Shown piece by piece: positions 27,106 through 37,630 of a DNA stretch of 64,000 nt. Numbering within the stretch: position 1 is the first letter of the stretch; each line of letters starts with the position of its first letter. Source of the stretch: Chitinophaga sp. LS1 (lineage in GTDB: Bacteria > Bacteroidota > Bacteroidia > Chitinophagales > Chitinophagaceae); NCBI RefSeq assembly GCF_034274695.1, contig NZ_CP128362.1, forward strand, positions 6,202,501 through 6,266,500, given 5' to 3'. Both the position numbers and the translations under genes were made by a program. A model generated the notes under the pieces. The model did no database searches. It was not told the origin of the DNA and worked only from the letters and a program-made list of their open reading frames with translations.

Positions 27106-30100
27106 ATGATCAAACGACTACTCTTACAATGGTCGGTAGCCCTCCTATTGCTTGAACTAATAGGATTACCCACTACCTACGGGCAAAGCTCCCTTACTGT
27201 AAGCGGTACGGTACGCTCCGGCAATGAAGTGCTCATCGGCGTGAGCGTCTACCAGAAGAACAATATCAACATCGCTACCAAAACAGACGAAAACGGTCAC
27301 TTCAAACTTACTGTACCAGACAATGCTACCCTGATCTTCTCTTTCATCGGTTACCATCGGCAGGAGGTGAATGTCAATGCACGCCCGGTTCTCAACATCA
27401 ACCTCGTCACGGAAGATAAAGCGCTCGGCGAAGTGGTGGTTGTCGGCTACGGCAAACAAAAAGCACCTACCGTGACAGGGGCTATTTCTACCGTTGGTGG
27501 CAAAGAGCTCGTCTCCACCCCTGTGTCTAACATCACCAATATGCTTGTAGGGCGAGCCTCCGGTATCAGCGCCGTACAATCCAGCGGTGAACCCGGTCAG
27601 AATGCTGCGACCATTCACATTCGTGGTATTGCCACTTTAAACGGTCAGGATCCGCTCATCGTAATCGATGGTATACAGCAACCGGCAGAGCAGCCTTACG
27701 TGGTGCTCAACGCCATGGATGCAAACGAAATCGAAGGCATCTCTATTCTGAAAGATGCTTCTGCTACCGCTGTATATGGTATCCGGGGCGCGAACGGTGT
27801 CATCATCGTCACCACCAAAAGAGGGAAACTCAATAAACCTACCTTCGGCTTCACCGCAAATGGCGGTTTTACAAACGCTACCTCCCTCCTGCCCATTCTC
27901 AACTCTTATCAATACGCCCTCTTCCGTAATGAAGGTGTCCGCAACGCGGAGGCCGCCGGCAACAGCAGCTTTGACAACCTGCTCTTCACCGACAATGAAT
28001 TGTGGAAGTTCAAAAATAACAGGGACTATACTACAGACGAAATCAACAGCCTTGAAATCGGAACCAGCGACAGACAGGCACTGGCCAACAGCCCCGCCCT
28101 GTACTACACTTCGCATAACTATTTCAAGGAAATCTTCGGAGGTAAGGGCCAGCAACAACAATACAACATGAATATATCCGGCGGAGTTGAAAAAGTAAGG
28201 TACTTTGCTTCGCTAGGCTACTATCACCAGCAAGGTATTCTCAACGACTACAATTACGGTGGTTCTAATACGAATTCCAACTTCAAACGTTATAACTTCC
28301 GATCCAACTTCGACATCGACGTATTCAAAAACTTCCAGATCAGCGTGAACCTGGCGGGGCAATCAACCGTTGGCCATGTGCCTTCAGGCGGCTATAGCTC
28401 TACAGACCAGGGCGATCGCTACCAGCTTATCATCCAGAAGATCTTTGAGAGTAGTCCGTTCGTAGGCCCCAACTTCGTTAATGGCAAACTGGTGAATGGG
28501 TTTATCGGTACCTCCGGCGATGGCATTAATCCCCTTGTTGATAAAGGTGGGAGTGGTGTCTCTCCCATCAGTGACTTCCTCAGTGCCGGTACGCTGAATC
28601 AGTATATTACAACTCTCACCAGCACCGTGAACCTGAAGCACCAGATGGACTACATCACCCAGGGACTGAATCTGAATGGAAAGATCGCCTATGATGACAG
28701 TTATACGAAGGGCTTCTACCAAACCACCAGCATTCCGCTTTACAAAGCCATGCGCGATCCCAACAATCCTAATAACATTGTGCTTGCCGGTGGTCAGTTA
28801 AACCCTGACTACACCTCCGACAACTGGGGTAATGGTGCCTGGCGCAAAGTATACCTGGAAGCTTCTATCGACTACGCCCACAGTTTTGGCAATCACAACG
28901 TGTCCGCATTATTCCTTGGCAATGCCCAGAAATACACGGCACACGATCTAACCTATAACACACCCTCCGGTTTAATGGGTTTGGTAGGCCGTGTTACATA
29001 CAACTTTAGTGAACGCTACCTGCTGGAATTCAACATGGGTCTGAATGGTACTGAAAACTTCGCACCTAAGCGCCGCTTTGGTTACTTCCCCGCTGTATCT
29101 GCGGGTTGGGTTGTGACAAAAGAACCATTCTATCCGAAGAACGATGTGCTTACCTGGCTCAAACTTCGTGGCTCCTATGGAGAAGTCGGTAGCGACAGAT
29201 TGGGAAGTCGCCGCTATCTCTACCTGCCAAATGGCTGGTCATCCAGTTCAAGCGGTTACTATTTTGGCAATAGCAATGGTAGTAGTGCAAACCCTTATTT
29301 CTCAGGCGCCAGCGAAACCACTTTGGGTAATCCTGACGTGACCTGGGAACGTGCAAAGAAACTAAATCTTGCCGCTGACCTGCGTTTGTGGAAGGATAAG
29401 ATCACTCTCTCCGCTACCCTCTTCAGGGAAAACAGGAATAACATCCTCGTGAACCTCCAAACGATCCCGGCTACTTATGGGGTATCCTCTTCCATCGTAC
29501 CTCCTGCGAATATTGGCCGCGTCAGCAACCAGGGATATGAGATCGAACTGGGGTACAATGATAATATTGGTAAACTCAGTTATTTCCTCCGTGCCAACTT
29601 CTCCTACGCGCGCAATAAAATTGAATATATGGCAGAGCCGTCTTACCAATATCCATGGATGAACGAGACCGGCTACAGCATTGGGCAATACAAAGGTTAT
29701 GTATGGGATGGTTTCTTCAACACTACCGAAGAACTGAATAACCGCCCATATAATACGAACGGCAATCAGGCAAGACTGGGCAATATCCGTTACAAAGATA
29801 TCAACGGCGACGGCATCATTGATACCAAAGACCAGGTGCCTATCGGCTACTCCAATCTGCCTCGCATAGCCTACAACCTGACCATCGGTTTCTCTTATAA
29901 AGGATTCGATATCTCTGCCCTCTTTATCGGTACAGCACAGGGTTCCTTCCCGCAATCCGGTTATGTGCTGAGTACCCCATTTGCCAAGAACGTAGGTGCT
30001 GTATTCCAGCCTTACTACGATGGCCACTGGACACAGGAAAAGTATGAGAATGGTGAAAAGATTACCTATCCCTCCTTCTCTTTCAGTGGTTCCGGCCCCA

Positions 30101-30372
30101 ATAACCTTTTCAGCGACTTCTGGCTCAAGTCTAACAACTTCAAGCGCCTCAAGAACCTTGAAATAGGTTACAGCATCCAGGACAGGGGATTACTCACCCG
30201 CGCGCATATCCGAAGTATCCGCTTCTACGCCAATGGTAATAACCTCATTACCTGGAGCAAAGAAGTGATGAAAGGCATTGACCCTGAGCTGGCGGACGAT
30301 GGCAAGAACAGTATGGGATATATGTACCCGCTGACCCGCACGTTCAACTTCGGTACCAATATCCAGTTCTGA
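27106..30372 (+). CDS. SusC/RagA-family TonB-dependent transporter (first of tandem pair)
   Basis: 1088 residues from the ATG at 27106 (MIKRLLLQWSVALLLLELIG); an upstream in-frame start would add residues unlike a signal peptide. Carboxypeptidase-D-like domain (VSGTVRSGNEVLIGVSVYQK), TonB box/plug (LGEVVVVGYGKQKAPTVTGA; LKDASATAVYGIRGANGVIIVTTKRG), barrel ending TFNFGTNIQF. First gene of a five-gene plus-strand operon that includes a second SusC/SusD pair and a surface lipoprotein. Three LacI-type operator-like sites precede it. No glycoside hydrolase is in the operon, so the ligand is unknown. Confidence 0.95.
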   Translation: MIKRLLLQWSVALLLLELIGLPTTYGQSSLTVSGTVRSGNEVLIGVSVYQKNNINIATKTDENGHFKLTVPDNATLIFSFIGYHRQEVNVNARPVLNINLVTEDKALGEVVVVGYGKQKAPTVTGAISTVGGKELVSTPVSNITNMLVGRASGISAVQSSGEPGQNAATIHIRGIATLNGQDPLIVIDGIQQPAEQPYVVLNAMDANEIEGISILKDASATAVYGIRGANGVIIVTTKRGKLNKPTFGFTANGGFTNATSLLPILNSYQYALFRNEGVRNAEAAGNSSFDNLLFTDNELWKFKNNRDYTTDEINSLEIGTSDRQALANSPALYYTSHNYFKEIFGGKGQQQQYNMNISGGVEKVRYFASLGYYHQQGILNDYNYGGSNTNSNFKRYNFRSNFDIDVFKNFQISVNLAGQSTVGHVPSGGYSSTDQGDRYQLIIQKIFESSPFVGPNFVNGKLVNGFIGTSGDGINPLVDKGGSGVSPISDFLSAGTLNQYITTLTSTVNLKHQMDYITQGLNLNGKIAYDDSYTKGFYQTTSIPLYKAMRDPNNPNNIVLAGGQLNPDYTSDNWGNGAWRKVYLEASIDYAHSFGNHNVSALFLGNAQKYTAHDLTYNTPSGLMGLVGRVTYNFSERYLLEFNMGLNGTENFAPKRRFGYFPAVSAGWVVTKEPFYPKNDVLTWLKLRGSYGEVGSDRLGSRRYLYLPNGWSSSSSGYYFGNSNGSSANPYFSGASETTLGNPDVTWERAKKLNLAADLRLWKDKITLSATLFRENRNNILVNLQTIPATYGVSSSIVPPANIGRVSNQGYEIELGYNDNIGKLSYFLRANFSYARNKIEYMAEPSYQYPWMNETGYSIGQYKGYVWDGFFNTTEELNNRPYNTNGNQARLGNIRYKDINGDGIIDTKDQVPIGYSNLPRIAYNLTIGFSYKGFDISALFIGTAQGSFPQSGYVLSTPFAKNVGAVFQPYYDGHWTQEKYENGEKITYPSFSFSGSGPNNLFSDFWLKSNNFKRLKNLEIGYSIQDRGLLTRAHIRSIRFYANGNNLITWSKEVMKGIDPELADDGKNSMGYMYPLTRTFNFGTNIQF

Positions 30373-30391
30373 TCCACTAAAAATATTTGAG

Positions 30392-32074
30392 ATGAAACCT
30401 TACTATATCATATGCATGGTGCTGTTGCTGTTTGCCTGCCAGAAGGACTTTCTGCAAATGCCCATCTCCAATACAACAACGACAGATTCGGTATTCTCTA
30501 CGACTATCAAAGCGCAGGGAGCTATCGCCAACGCCTATAAGAAAGTGCTCTGTCAGGGTCTGCCCTATCAGGGTAACTGGAACTCACTCATCCAGGACAA
30601 TATATCCGGCGCTCTCACCTATGGCTTCTCCTGGACATGGGGTTATGGTATTGCCACCAGTACCGGCCTCACTGCAACAGGCAATACGGAAGACATGGAT
30701 GGCTACGCCTATAATTTCACTGCCATCAGACAGGCCTACCTCGTCAGGGAAAACATCGACAAGGTCACCGACATGACGGCAGCTGACAAAGCCATTGTGA
30801 AAGCAGAAATGCTGGCACTCATCGCTTACGACTATGAACAAATGGTGATCATGTACGGAGGTGTTCCTATCGTGACCAAATCACTGACTGTAAACGATGA
30901 CCTGAATATTCCCCGTGCTCCAGTAGCAGAAGTAATAGATTCTATCAGCAGCTGGTGTGATGCTGCAGCAGCTGTATTGCCAGCCGTATGGTCTGCTACC
31001 TGGACCGGCCGGATGACGAAGTCCGCCGCCTTGTCCATCAAAGCAAAGGCGCTGTTATACGCGGCACGTCCTCTTTTTAATACAGCTACGCCTTATCTGG
31101 ATCTGGGAGCTAATAATAACCTCATCTGCATGGGCAATGAAGACGCTTCCCGCTGGCAAACGGCTGCCATCGCTGCCGAAGCTGTGATCAAAGAAGCAGA
31201 AACCAATGGAGGTATTAAGATCATCAATACCGGCAATCCGCTGGATGATTATGGTACAGCGACCTCCACACCTGCCAACGCCGAGATCATACTGGCATTT
31301 AAATACGATGCCGGTGGTAGTGGCATGAACACGTTTTACAACATGCATAACTGGCAGGCATATGGAAATGGGCTCACTACCAGTTATCTCGAGAACTACT
31401 ACAAAGCAGATGGCACCGACCAGGTATGGCCAACTGCCACCACAGCCTTTTCTGACTACACCACCCGTATACAGGCTATGGAACCCCGTTTCAAAGCGAG
31501 TTTCAAAGCATGGGAGATTGACACCTGGAACAACCCGAATGATAATAACTGGGCGAATTCCAACCTCTTTCAATGGGCGATGAACGTAGCCGCTGTACCT
31601 GTAAAGTTCTATTACAAAGCAGGCACCCGTAACTGGTTTGAGTTCCCCATCTTCCGTCTCGCGGCTTATTATTTATCTGCAGCAGAAGCGTACAACGAAT
31701 TGGGACAATCTGCCAATGCACTGGCTAAACTCAACATCATTCATCAGCGTGCCGGCCTGCCAGCTATTACTGAAACCGATCAGGCAAAATTGAGAACGAT
31801 TATCCAGAGAGAATGGGCAGCAGAGTTCTTCGATGAGAACTACTGGCTGCATGATATCAAACACTGGAAAAGAACAGATATCGGTGACGGCCTGATTGGC
31901 GGCGTGATTCGCACCCTGCATTTCAACAGTGATGTAGGATCAAAAATGACAGGTAATACGGACTATCATGATGGCAAGATGTACCTGGGCTTCTGGGCAC
32001 CCCGTCAGTTCCTCAATCCTTTCCCGCAAACGGAAATCAACAAGGGTACCCTGATCCAGAATCCCGGCTACTAA
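30392..32074 (+). CDS. SusD/RagB-family lipoprotein (partner of first SusC)
   Basis: 560 residues. Lipobox LLFAC then QKDFLQMP. SusD body with AEMLALIAYDYEQMVIMYGGVPIVTK, SIKAKALLYAARPLFN, FPIFRLAAYYLSAAEAYNELGQS, IIQREWAAEFFDENYWLHDIKHW and the ending FPQTEINKGTLIQNPGY. Starts 19 bp after the SusC stop. It should form the lid of that transporter at the cell surface. Confidence 0.95.
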   Translation: MKPYYIICMVLLLFACQKDFLQMPISNTTTTDSVFSTTIKAQGAIANAYKKVLCQGLPYQGNWNSLIQDNISGALTYGFSWTWGYGIATSTGLTATGNTEDMDGYAYNFTAIRQAYLVRENIDKVTDMTAADKAIVKAEMLALIAYDYEQMVIMYGGVPIVTKSLTVNDDLNIPRAPVAEVIDSISSWCDAAAAVLPAVWSATWTGRMTKSAALSIKAKALLYAARPLFNTATPYLDLGANNNLICMGNEDASRWQTAAIAAEAVIKEAETNGGIKIINTGNPLDDYGTATSTPANAEIILAFKYDAGGSGMNTFYNMHNWQAYGNGLTTSYLENYYKADGTDQVWPTATTAFSDYTTRIQAMEPRFKASFKAWEIDTWNNPNDNNWANSNLFQWAMNVAAVPVKFYYKAGTRNWFEFPIFRLAAYYLSAAEAYNELGQSANALAKLNIIHQRAGLPAITETDQAKLRTIIQREWAAEFFDENYWLHDIKHWKRTDIGDGLIGGVIRTLHFNSDVGSKMTGNTDYHDGKMYLGFWAPRQFLNPFPQTEINKGTLIQNPGY

Positions 32075-32097
32075 TCACGCTTTAAAAATTATTGAAC

Positions 32098-34869
32098 ATG
32101 CGCTACAGAACGCTACTATATATGCTGGCCTTTTCCGGTAAAGTGCTGGCGCAATCCGTTCCGGATTCGATACCTACGGCTTCCGTATCAAAAGTATCCG
32201 GAGAGGAATTATACAGGACACCGGCTGCAAATATCACCAATACCTTCTATGGCCGTCTGCCCGGTATCATCACCGAACAGGCCAGCGGCGAGCCGGGCTA
32301 TGACAATGCCAGCTTTGTGATACGCGGCATGGGCACTTACGACAACAATGACATCGCCATATTTGTAGATGGATTTCAGGTGAACAATACCTACTTCCAG
32401 TATTTATCTGCCATAGAAATTGCGGAAGTTAAATTATATAAAGACGCCGCAGCACTCGCTGCCTTTGGGATGCGTGGCGCGAACGGCGTACTATGGATCA
32501 CTACAAAAAGAGGCCATGCAGGCAAACCCACTGTACAGGTGCAGGTGAGAAATGGCGTACAACAGGCTGAGAATATCAATAAGCCATTGCGGTCTTATGA
32601 CTATGCACGACTCTATAATCAGGCTGTCAGCAATGACCTGTATGCGGTAAACAATCATCAATATATTTACACGCCAAAGTATACCACCACACAACTGGAG
32701 GCGTATAAAAATGGTACGGGTACAGATATAGACTGGTTTGATGAAGTTCTGAAAAAGAACGCCGTATTCAGAGATGCGAATATTACTTTCAGTGGCGGTG
32801 ATACAACTACCCGATATGCACTCATCGTAGATTACATGAAGAACCAGGGTTTGTATAATGTGGCGACAAATGCCACTACTTCAAATGCACAGATCCAGCG
32901 CTTTAACCTGCGGGCCAACCTGGATTTTAGCTTTTTCAAAATATTTGAAGCCAAAGTAGACCTGGGTGGCCGTATTGAAGACAGGCGATATCCGAACTTC
33001 AACGGCCCGAGCTTATGGAATAATATGGCGGTGTACCCTTCCAATGTGTACCCGGTGAAAGATGAAACGGGCAACTGGTCAGGCACGACCGTTTATTCAA
33101 ATAACCCTGTAGCATCACTGAAAGCACTGGGTTGGACATCGACACATGACAGAACATTACAGGCGAATTTTAACCTGAAAGAAAAACTGGATTTCATTAC
33201 TCCCGGGTTATACCTGAGTGAAGCAGTGAGTTTCAATACATGGACCAGAAGCGCTGCCAGCAAAACAGCTACCTATGCACGTTATTATAATGGCGTGCAA
33301 ACAACAACTGATGTTACTTCAGATCTTGTAGCCAGTGCCAGTTCACCGACTAACCAGTACGACTGGAAACAGGCTAACCTGAGTGCCGGGTATGACCGTA
33401 CTTTTGGTTCCCATGCGGTACATGCACTGGTGAATTATTTTGCCAGCAACTATATAGAAGACTGGAATGGTAATTTCAATGGTTCAGGGTATAATACAGG
33501 TAATAACATCTTCCATCACTATACGAACTTAGGTGGCACCATTGATTATACATACCGTAATAAGTATATGCTAGGATTTGGCTTTGGATATAGCGGTTCA
33601 GACAACTATGCTATAGGTCATAACCATGGTTTCTATCCGGCCATCTCTGCAGGATGGATTGCATTGACAGCGCCTTTGTACCTGAAAGTCAGGGCTTCTG
33701 CAGGCAAATCAGGAAATGAAAACTCTGCACAGGGCAGGTATCTTTACCAGCAGTATTATGGTACCTCTACCGCATTTTATACGGGGGTGACCAGTTTGAA
33801 TTCCAACACAGCCATCGCACCTACTTATATAGCCAACCCCGACATCTTTGCAGAGCATAGCATGAAGTATAATGTCGGTTTTGATATGACCCTGTTTAAG
33901 AAACTGGATATTATAGCAGATGCATACATGGATAAACGTGGTGGTATTATCACCTACGATCAGGCCAGTTATGCCGCGACTATTGGTACGGCACTGATGT
34001 TTAAGAACATCGGGAAGATGACAAATAAAGGATTTGAACTCACCATGAACTACCACGATACATGGAAAGGATTGGGTTACCATGTAGGAGGCAGTATGCT
34101 GTATCATAAGAACACGGTAGACTATAAAGCTGAAATTACCCCTGTGAATAGTTTTAGTAAAACGACAGGATTATCTGTCAGTACGCCCACAGGCTTAATA
34201 GCAGAAGGGTTTTACCAGACAGACGATTTCAATGCAGATGGTACATTAAAGTCAGGACAACCAGTACCTGTTTTTGGTGCAGTACAACCTGGAGATCTGA
34301 AATACAAAGACCTTGACAATAGCGGATTCGTGGATCAGAATGACGTGACTAAGATCGGGCATCCGGCCTATCCATCCCTGTATTACTCTTTTAATGCATC
34401 ACTGGATTACAAGGGTTTTGATGTGGCAATCCTATTCCAGGGAGGTGCTGGTGCTGATTTCAATCTGCTAAATGCAGCAACGCAGACCCTGGCATTCGTA
34501 AGTAATAACAATGCCTTCCCAATGGCCAAAGGCGCCTGGGCCTATTATCCGTCAGAAGGTATTGACACACGGAGCACAGCTACCTATCCACGGCTCACTA
34601 CACAATCAAATACCAATAACTACCGGAATTCAACTTTCTGGATAAAGAAAAACAATTACCTGCGGATCAGGAATATAGAAGTAGGCTATTCTTTGCCTGA
34701 GGCATTCCTGAAAAGAGCACACCTGAGTCGTTTGCGCTTGTTCATGAGTGCGACGAATCCAGTCACCATCAGCAAGCTCTTAAGAGATTACAACTTTGAT
34801 CCGGAGACCCCAACAGGATATCCGGGACTGAAATCGTACATCGGTGGACTCAGTGTTTCATTTAACTAA
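32098..34869 (+). CDS. Short SusC-like transporter lacking the N-terminal accessory domain
   Basis: 923 residues from the ATG at 32098. After a signal peptide (FSGKVLAQ) the protein goes straight into the plug (VSKVSGEELYRTPAANITNTFYGRLPGIITEQASGEPGYDNASFVIRG split over a few residues; LYKDAAALAAFGMRGANGVLWITTKRG). Both the carboxypeptidase-D-like domain and the usual EVVVVGYG TonB-box segment are missing, unlike the neighbouring 1088-residue paralogue. The barrel is complete and ends GGLSVSFN. Upstream of the ATG is only a 23-bp gap after SusD, so no lost exon-like N-terminus is hidden there. Either TonB contact is made by an unrecognised sequence near the N-terminus, or the protein works differently. 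Confidence 0.88.
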   Translation: MRYRTLLYMLAFSGKVLAQSVPDSIPTASVSKVSGEELYRTPAANITNTFYGRLPGIITEQASGEPGYDNASFVIRGMGTYDNNDIAIFVDGFQVNNTYFQYLSAIEIAEVKLYKDAAALAAFGMRGANGVLWITTKRGHAGKPTVQVQVRNGVQQAENINKPLRSYDYARLYNQAVSNDLYAVNNHQYIYTPKYTTTQLEAYKNGTGTDIDWFDEVLKKNAVFRDANITFSGGDTTTRYALIVDYMKNQGLYNVATNATTSNAQIQRFNLRANLDFSFFKIFEAKVDLGGRIEDRRYPNFNGPSLWNNMAVYPSNVYPVKDETGNWSGTTVYSNNPVASLKALGWTSTHDRTLQANFNLKEKLDFITPGLYLSEAVSFNTWTRSAASKTATYARYYNGVQTTTDVTSDLVASASSPTNQYDWKQANLSAGYDRTFGSHAVHALVNYFASNYIEDWNGNFNGSGYNTGNNIFHHYTNLGGTIDYTYRNKYMLGFGFGYSGSDNYAIGHNHGFYPAISAGWIALTAPLYLKVRASAGKSGNENSAQGRYLYQQYYGTSTAFYTGVTSLNSNTAIAPTYIANPDIFAEHSMKYNVGFDMTLFKKLDIIADAYMDKRGGIITYDQASYAATIGTALMFKNIGKMTNKGFELTMNYHDTWKGLGYHVGGSMLYHKNTVDYKAEITPVNSFSKTTGLSVSTPTGLIAEGFYQTDDFNADGTLKSGQPVPVFGAVQPGDLKYKDLDNSGFVDQNDVTKIGHPAYPSLYYSFNASLDYKGFDVAILFQGGAGADFNLLNAATQTLAFVSNNNAFPMAKGAWAYYPSEGIDTRSTATYPRLTTQSNTNNYRNSTFWIKKNNYLRIRNIEVGYSLPEAFLKRAHLSRLRLFMSATNPVTISKLLRDYNFDPETPTGYPGLKSYIGGLSVSFN

Positions 34870-34873
34870 TAAA

Positions 34874-36529
34874 ATGACCCTCATGCAGAAACTAACAATC
34901 TATATAGTCATTTTGCTGGTGCTGAGTGCCTGTTCAAAAGACTTTCTAAATACAAAGATCGATTCATCTGAGACAGACAAGACGCTCAATTCGGATTACA
35001 GTACGCTGATCTCGCTGGGCAATGCGCCGTATGCATATATCAGGAATGGCTTTTTATCTGTGGATGGTAATCTCTTTGCAGCAGCCACGGACGAGGCAGA
35101 GCAGACTTCAGGCATTTCCGATGCACAGCTGTTTAACCAGGGGAGCTGGAATGCGACGACGAATCCGGATAACTATTACAGTAGCTATTATAGGGGGATC
35201 AGGGCGGCGAATTACTTCCTGGAACACTCCGTGAATTACAAAGATATCTTAGGCACTAACAGGGACACGATCTCTGCTGCCGGTGCTATCAGTTACAAAA
35301 ATGATGTGATGAATGTGGCATGGTATAGAGCGGAAGCACACATTTTGAGAGCATACTTCTATTTTGAATTATCAAAAAGATATGGAGGTGTACCACTGCT
35401 GACAAGGGTGCTGAATGCGGATGAGAATACGATTATGCCGGCTACACCTTATGATAGTGTGATGAATTTTGTAGTTGACGAGGTAACATTATATCAGGAC
35501 AGTTTGCAGGTGAACTGGAAAACCTCTTCTTTTTCCAATTATGATGGCCGGTTCACAAAGGGCGTGGCACTGGCATTAAAGGCAAGAGCATTACTATATT
35601 GGGCCAGTCCATTGCACAATACAAGCGGAGATGTATTGAGATGGCAGCAGGCAGCTGCTGCAGCCCATGATGTAATTGCGTTAGGGATATATAGTTTATC
35701 AAATGATTACAGGAATTACTTTTTGCAAAGTAATACGTTAAGCAGCGGCGAAACGATTTTGGCAGTCAGGCAGACAGCGAATCATTACATGGAAACCATG
35801 AACTATCCCATCAGTACTTCCGGTGGTCAGAGCGGAGTAACGCCTTCAGAAAATCTTGTATCAGATTATGAATATACTGGTACGCCGGATCCCGCGAATC
35901 CATATACCAACCGTGATCCAAGACTGGGGATGAGTGTCGTGACGAATGGAAGTACATGGAATAGCAGGGTGATCAACGAAGCTCCGGGGGGTACGGATGA
36001 TATGGCAAATACGAATGCAAGTAAGACGGGGTATTATCTGAAAAAATTCCTGAATGATGGATTGAATCTTGTGCAGGGAGGTACTGCCACACACCATTGG
36101 GTGGTAATGCGATATGGAGAAGTATTGCTGGAATATGCAGAGGCAATGAATGAAGCCTATGGCCCGGATAATGATAATGGATATGGATTAACAGCCAGAG
36201 CCGCGATCAATATGGTGCGTGCACGTACGGGGGTAAATATGCCGGCGGTAACAGCCACCAATCAGGACGAATTCAGAACTGCTGTAAAGCATGAAAGAAG
36301 AATTGAATTAGCATTTGAGGATTACAGATACTGGGACCTGCTTAGATGGAAGGATGCAGAAACGGCCTTAAATAAGCCTCTGTTAGGCGTAAAAGTGAAT
36401 AATGGTGTATACACCACATTCAGCGTAGAAGAGCGCGTTTTTAACGCCAGTAAGATGTATTATTATCCATTTCCGCAGACGGAAATCAGTATTTCCAAAG
36501 GAGTGCTGGTGCAAAACCCGGGTTGGTAA
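34874..36529 (+). CDS. SusD/RagB-family lipoprotein (partner of the short SusC)
   Basis: About 550 residues from ATG 34874 (or 34883, MQKLTIYIVILLVLSAC). Lipobox VLSAC then SKDFLNTKIDSSE. SusD signatures: AEAHILRAYFYFELSKRYGGVPLLTR, LALKARALLYWASPLHNT, HWVVMRYGEVLLEYAEAMNEAYG, KHERRIELAFEDYRYWDLLRW, and the ending YYYPFPQTEISISKGVLVQNPGW. The start lies 4 bp after the preceding stop, so the two are likely translationally coupled. Confidence 0.95.
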   Translation: MTLMQKLTIYIVILLVLSACSKDFLNTKIDSSETDKTLNSDYSTLISLGNAPYAYIRNGFLSVDGNLFAAATDEAEQTSGISDAQLFNQGSWNATTNPDNYYSSYYRGIRAANYFLEHSVNYKDILGTNRDTISAAGAISYKNDVMNVAWYRAEAHILRAYFYFELSKRYGGVPLLTRVLNADENTIMPATPYDSVMNFVVDEVTLYQDSLQVNWKTSSFSNYDGRFTKGVALALKARALLYWASPLHNTSGDVLRWQQAAAAAHDVIALGIYSLSNDYRNYFLQSNTLSSGETILAVRQTANHYMETMNYPISTSGGQSGVTPSENLVSDYEYTGTPDPANPYTNRDPRLGMSVVTNGSTWNSRVINEAPGGTDDMANTNASKTGYYLKKFLNDGLNLVQGGTATHHWVVMRYGEVLLEYAEAMNEAYGPDNDNGYGLTARAAINMVRARTGVNMPAVTATNQDEFRTAVKHERRIELAFEDYRYWDLLRWKDAETALNKPLLGVKVNNGVYTTFSVEERVFNASKMYYYPFPQTEISISKGVLVQNPGW

Positions 36530-36549
36530 TTCATTTAAAAAATCAATCT

Positions 36550-37626
36550 ATGAAACAATCAATCATCATCATATTTCTTTTATCGCTCTGGGCTTGTAAA
36601 AAGGATGCCGACAGTTATGGCATTCCTAATATTTACATGCCACAGGCGCTCAATATCTCTGGTGGTATCAGTGCGAACTATCCTGTGCCAACTGGTACGG
36701 ATTCTTCCACCTATAATTACACCATTGATGCGACTACCAATAAACTCAATATCATCCTGGGTGTTGCGCAGGCAAGTACGCTCAAACCAGCAGGTTTTAC
36801 TGTCAATGTTATAACCGATGCTGATACTATTGATCTCTTAAAGTTCAACAATATCCTGGATGCGAATACCCTACTAATGCCTGATTTACTCTATACCCTT
36901 CCATCTTCTGTCAGTGTTCCTGCCGGAAAAAGTGAGGGAACCTTTTTTCTATCACTCGATATCAATCAGTTAAAATCATCTGATTACGAGGGTAAGAAGC
37001 TCGCACTGGCAGTAAGACTGAAAAGTACGGGACAGTATGAAGTTGCTTCCAATGCCGCGGTAACAATTGTAATTGTAGATGTAGATGCGCTGGTCATTGG
37101 CCCATCCAAAGATATCTCTTCCCAATATCTGAAGAATACCTCTACCCCATTCACAATAGCCGGTCTTCATTCCGGTGGCCGCTGGGGTACGCTGACGGAC
37201 TGGATTGCCAATACGGCGGCAAAAAGCCATGACGGGTATGGTGGGTATGCAACAGATGAAGGAGGCACCATAGATATGGAAAGTGGCTGGGGATCTCCGG
37301 CTATTCATAATGGCAAGATCTGGCAGACTACGGGTAGTGCGCTGCCAGCGGGTACGTATACTTTAGATGTATCTGATCTGGATTGGCAGGGAACAAAGGA
37401 TCCGACTTATATTGTAGTAGCGCCGGGGTTGGATACGATTCCGGATTATGGGGATATAAGCGGGAATACAACGATTCAGTATACGCTGTTCAGTGATCCC
37501 AAGATTACGTTTACGCTGACTGAAGAAACTAAAGTTACAGTTGGTTTTGCGGCGAATTATATTCAGGATCAACAAGGGTTTAAGATATATAGTGTAAAAT
37601 TATTAAACTATCCCAAGCATCTATAA
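36550..37626 (+). CDS. Surface glycan-binding-type lipoprotein (DUF1735-like plus C-terminal domain)
   Basis: 358 residues from ATG 36550. Lipobox SLWAC then KKDADSYG. The N-terminal half (IYMPQALNISGGISANYPVP ... LKFNNILDANTLLMPDLLYTLPSSVSVPAGKSEGTFFLSLD) resembles the BT_3987/DUF1735 domain, with the typical VPAGKSEGTF. The C-terminal half (GRWGTLTDWIANTAAKSHDGYGGY, LPAGTYTLDVSD) resembles DUF5013-type beta-sandwich domains. Such proteins are encoded after SusC/SusD and bind ligand at the cell surface. Starts 20 bp after the SusD stop; last gene before a hairpin at 37631-37661. Confidence 0.75.
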   Translation: MKQSIIIIFLLSLWACKKDADSYGIPNIYMPQALNISGGISANYPVPTGTDSSTYNYTIDATTNKLNIILGVAQASTLKPAGFTVNVITDADTIDLLKFNNILDANTLLMPDLLYTLPSSVSVPAGKSEGTFFLSLDINQLKSSDYEGKKLALAVRLKSTGQYEVASNAAVTIVIVDVDALVIGPSKDISSQYLKNTSTPFTIAGLHSGGRWGTLTDWIANTAAKSHDGYGGYATDEGGTIDMESGWGSPAIHNGKIWQTTGSALPAGTYTLDVSDLDWQGTKDPTYIVVAPGLDTIPDYGDISGNTTIQYTLFSDPKITFTLTEETKVTVGFAANYIQDQQGFKIYSVKLLNYPKHL

Positions 37627-37630
37627 TTTC

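Noticed and set aside
27166..28161. Long minus-strand open frames opposite the first tandem SusC gene
   Set aside because: Complementary shadows of a conserved transporter gene; no independent features.
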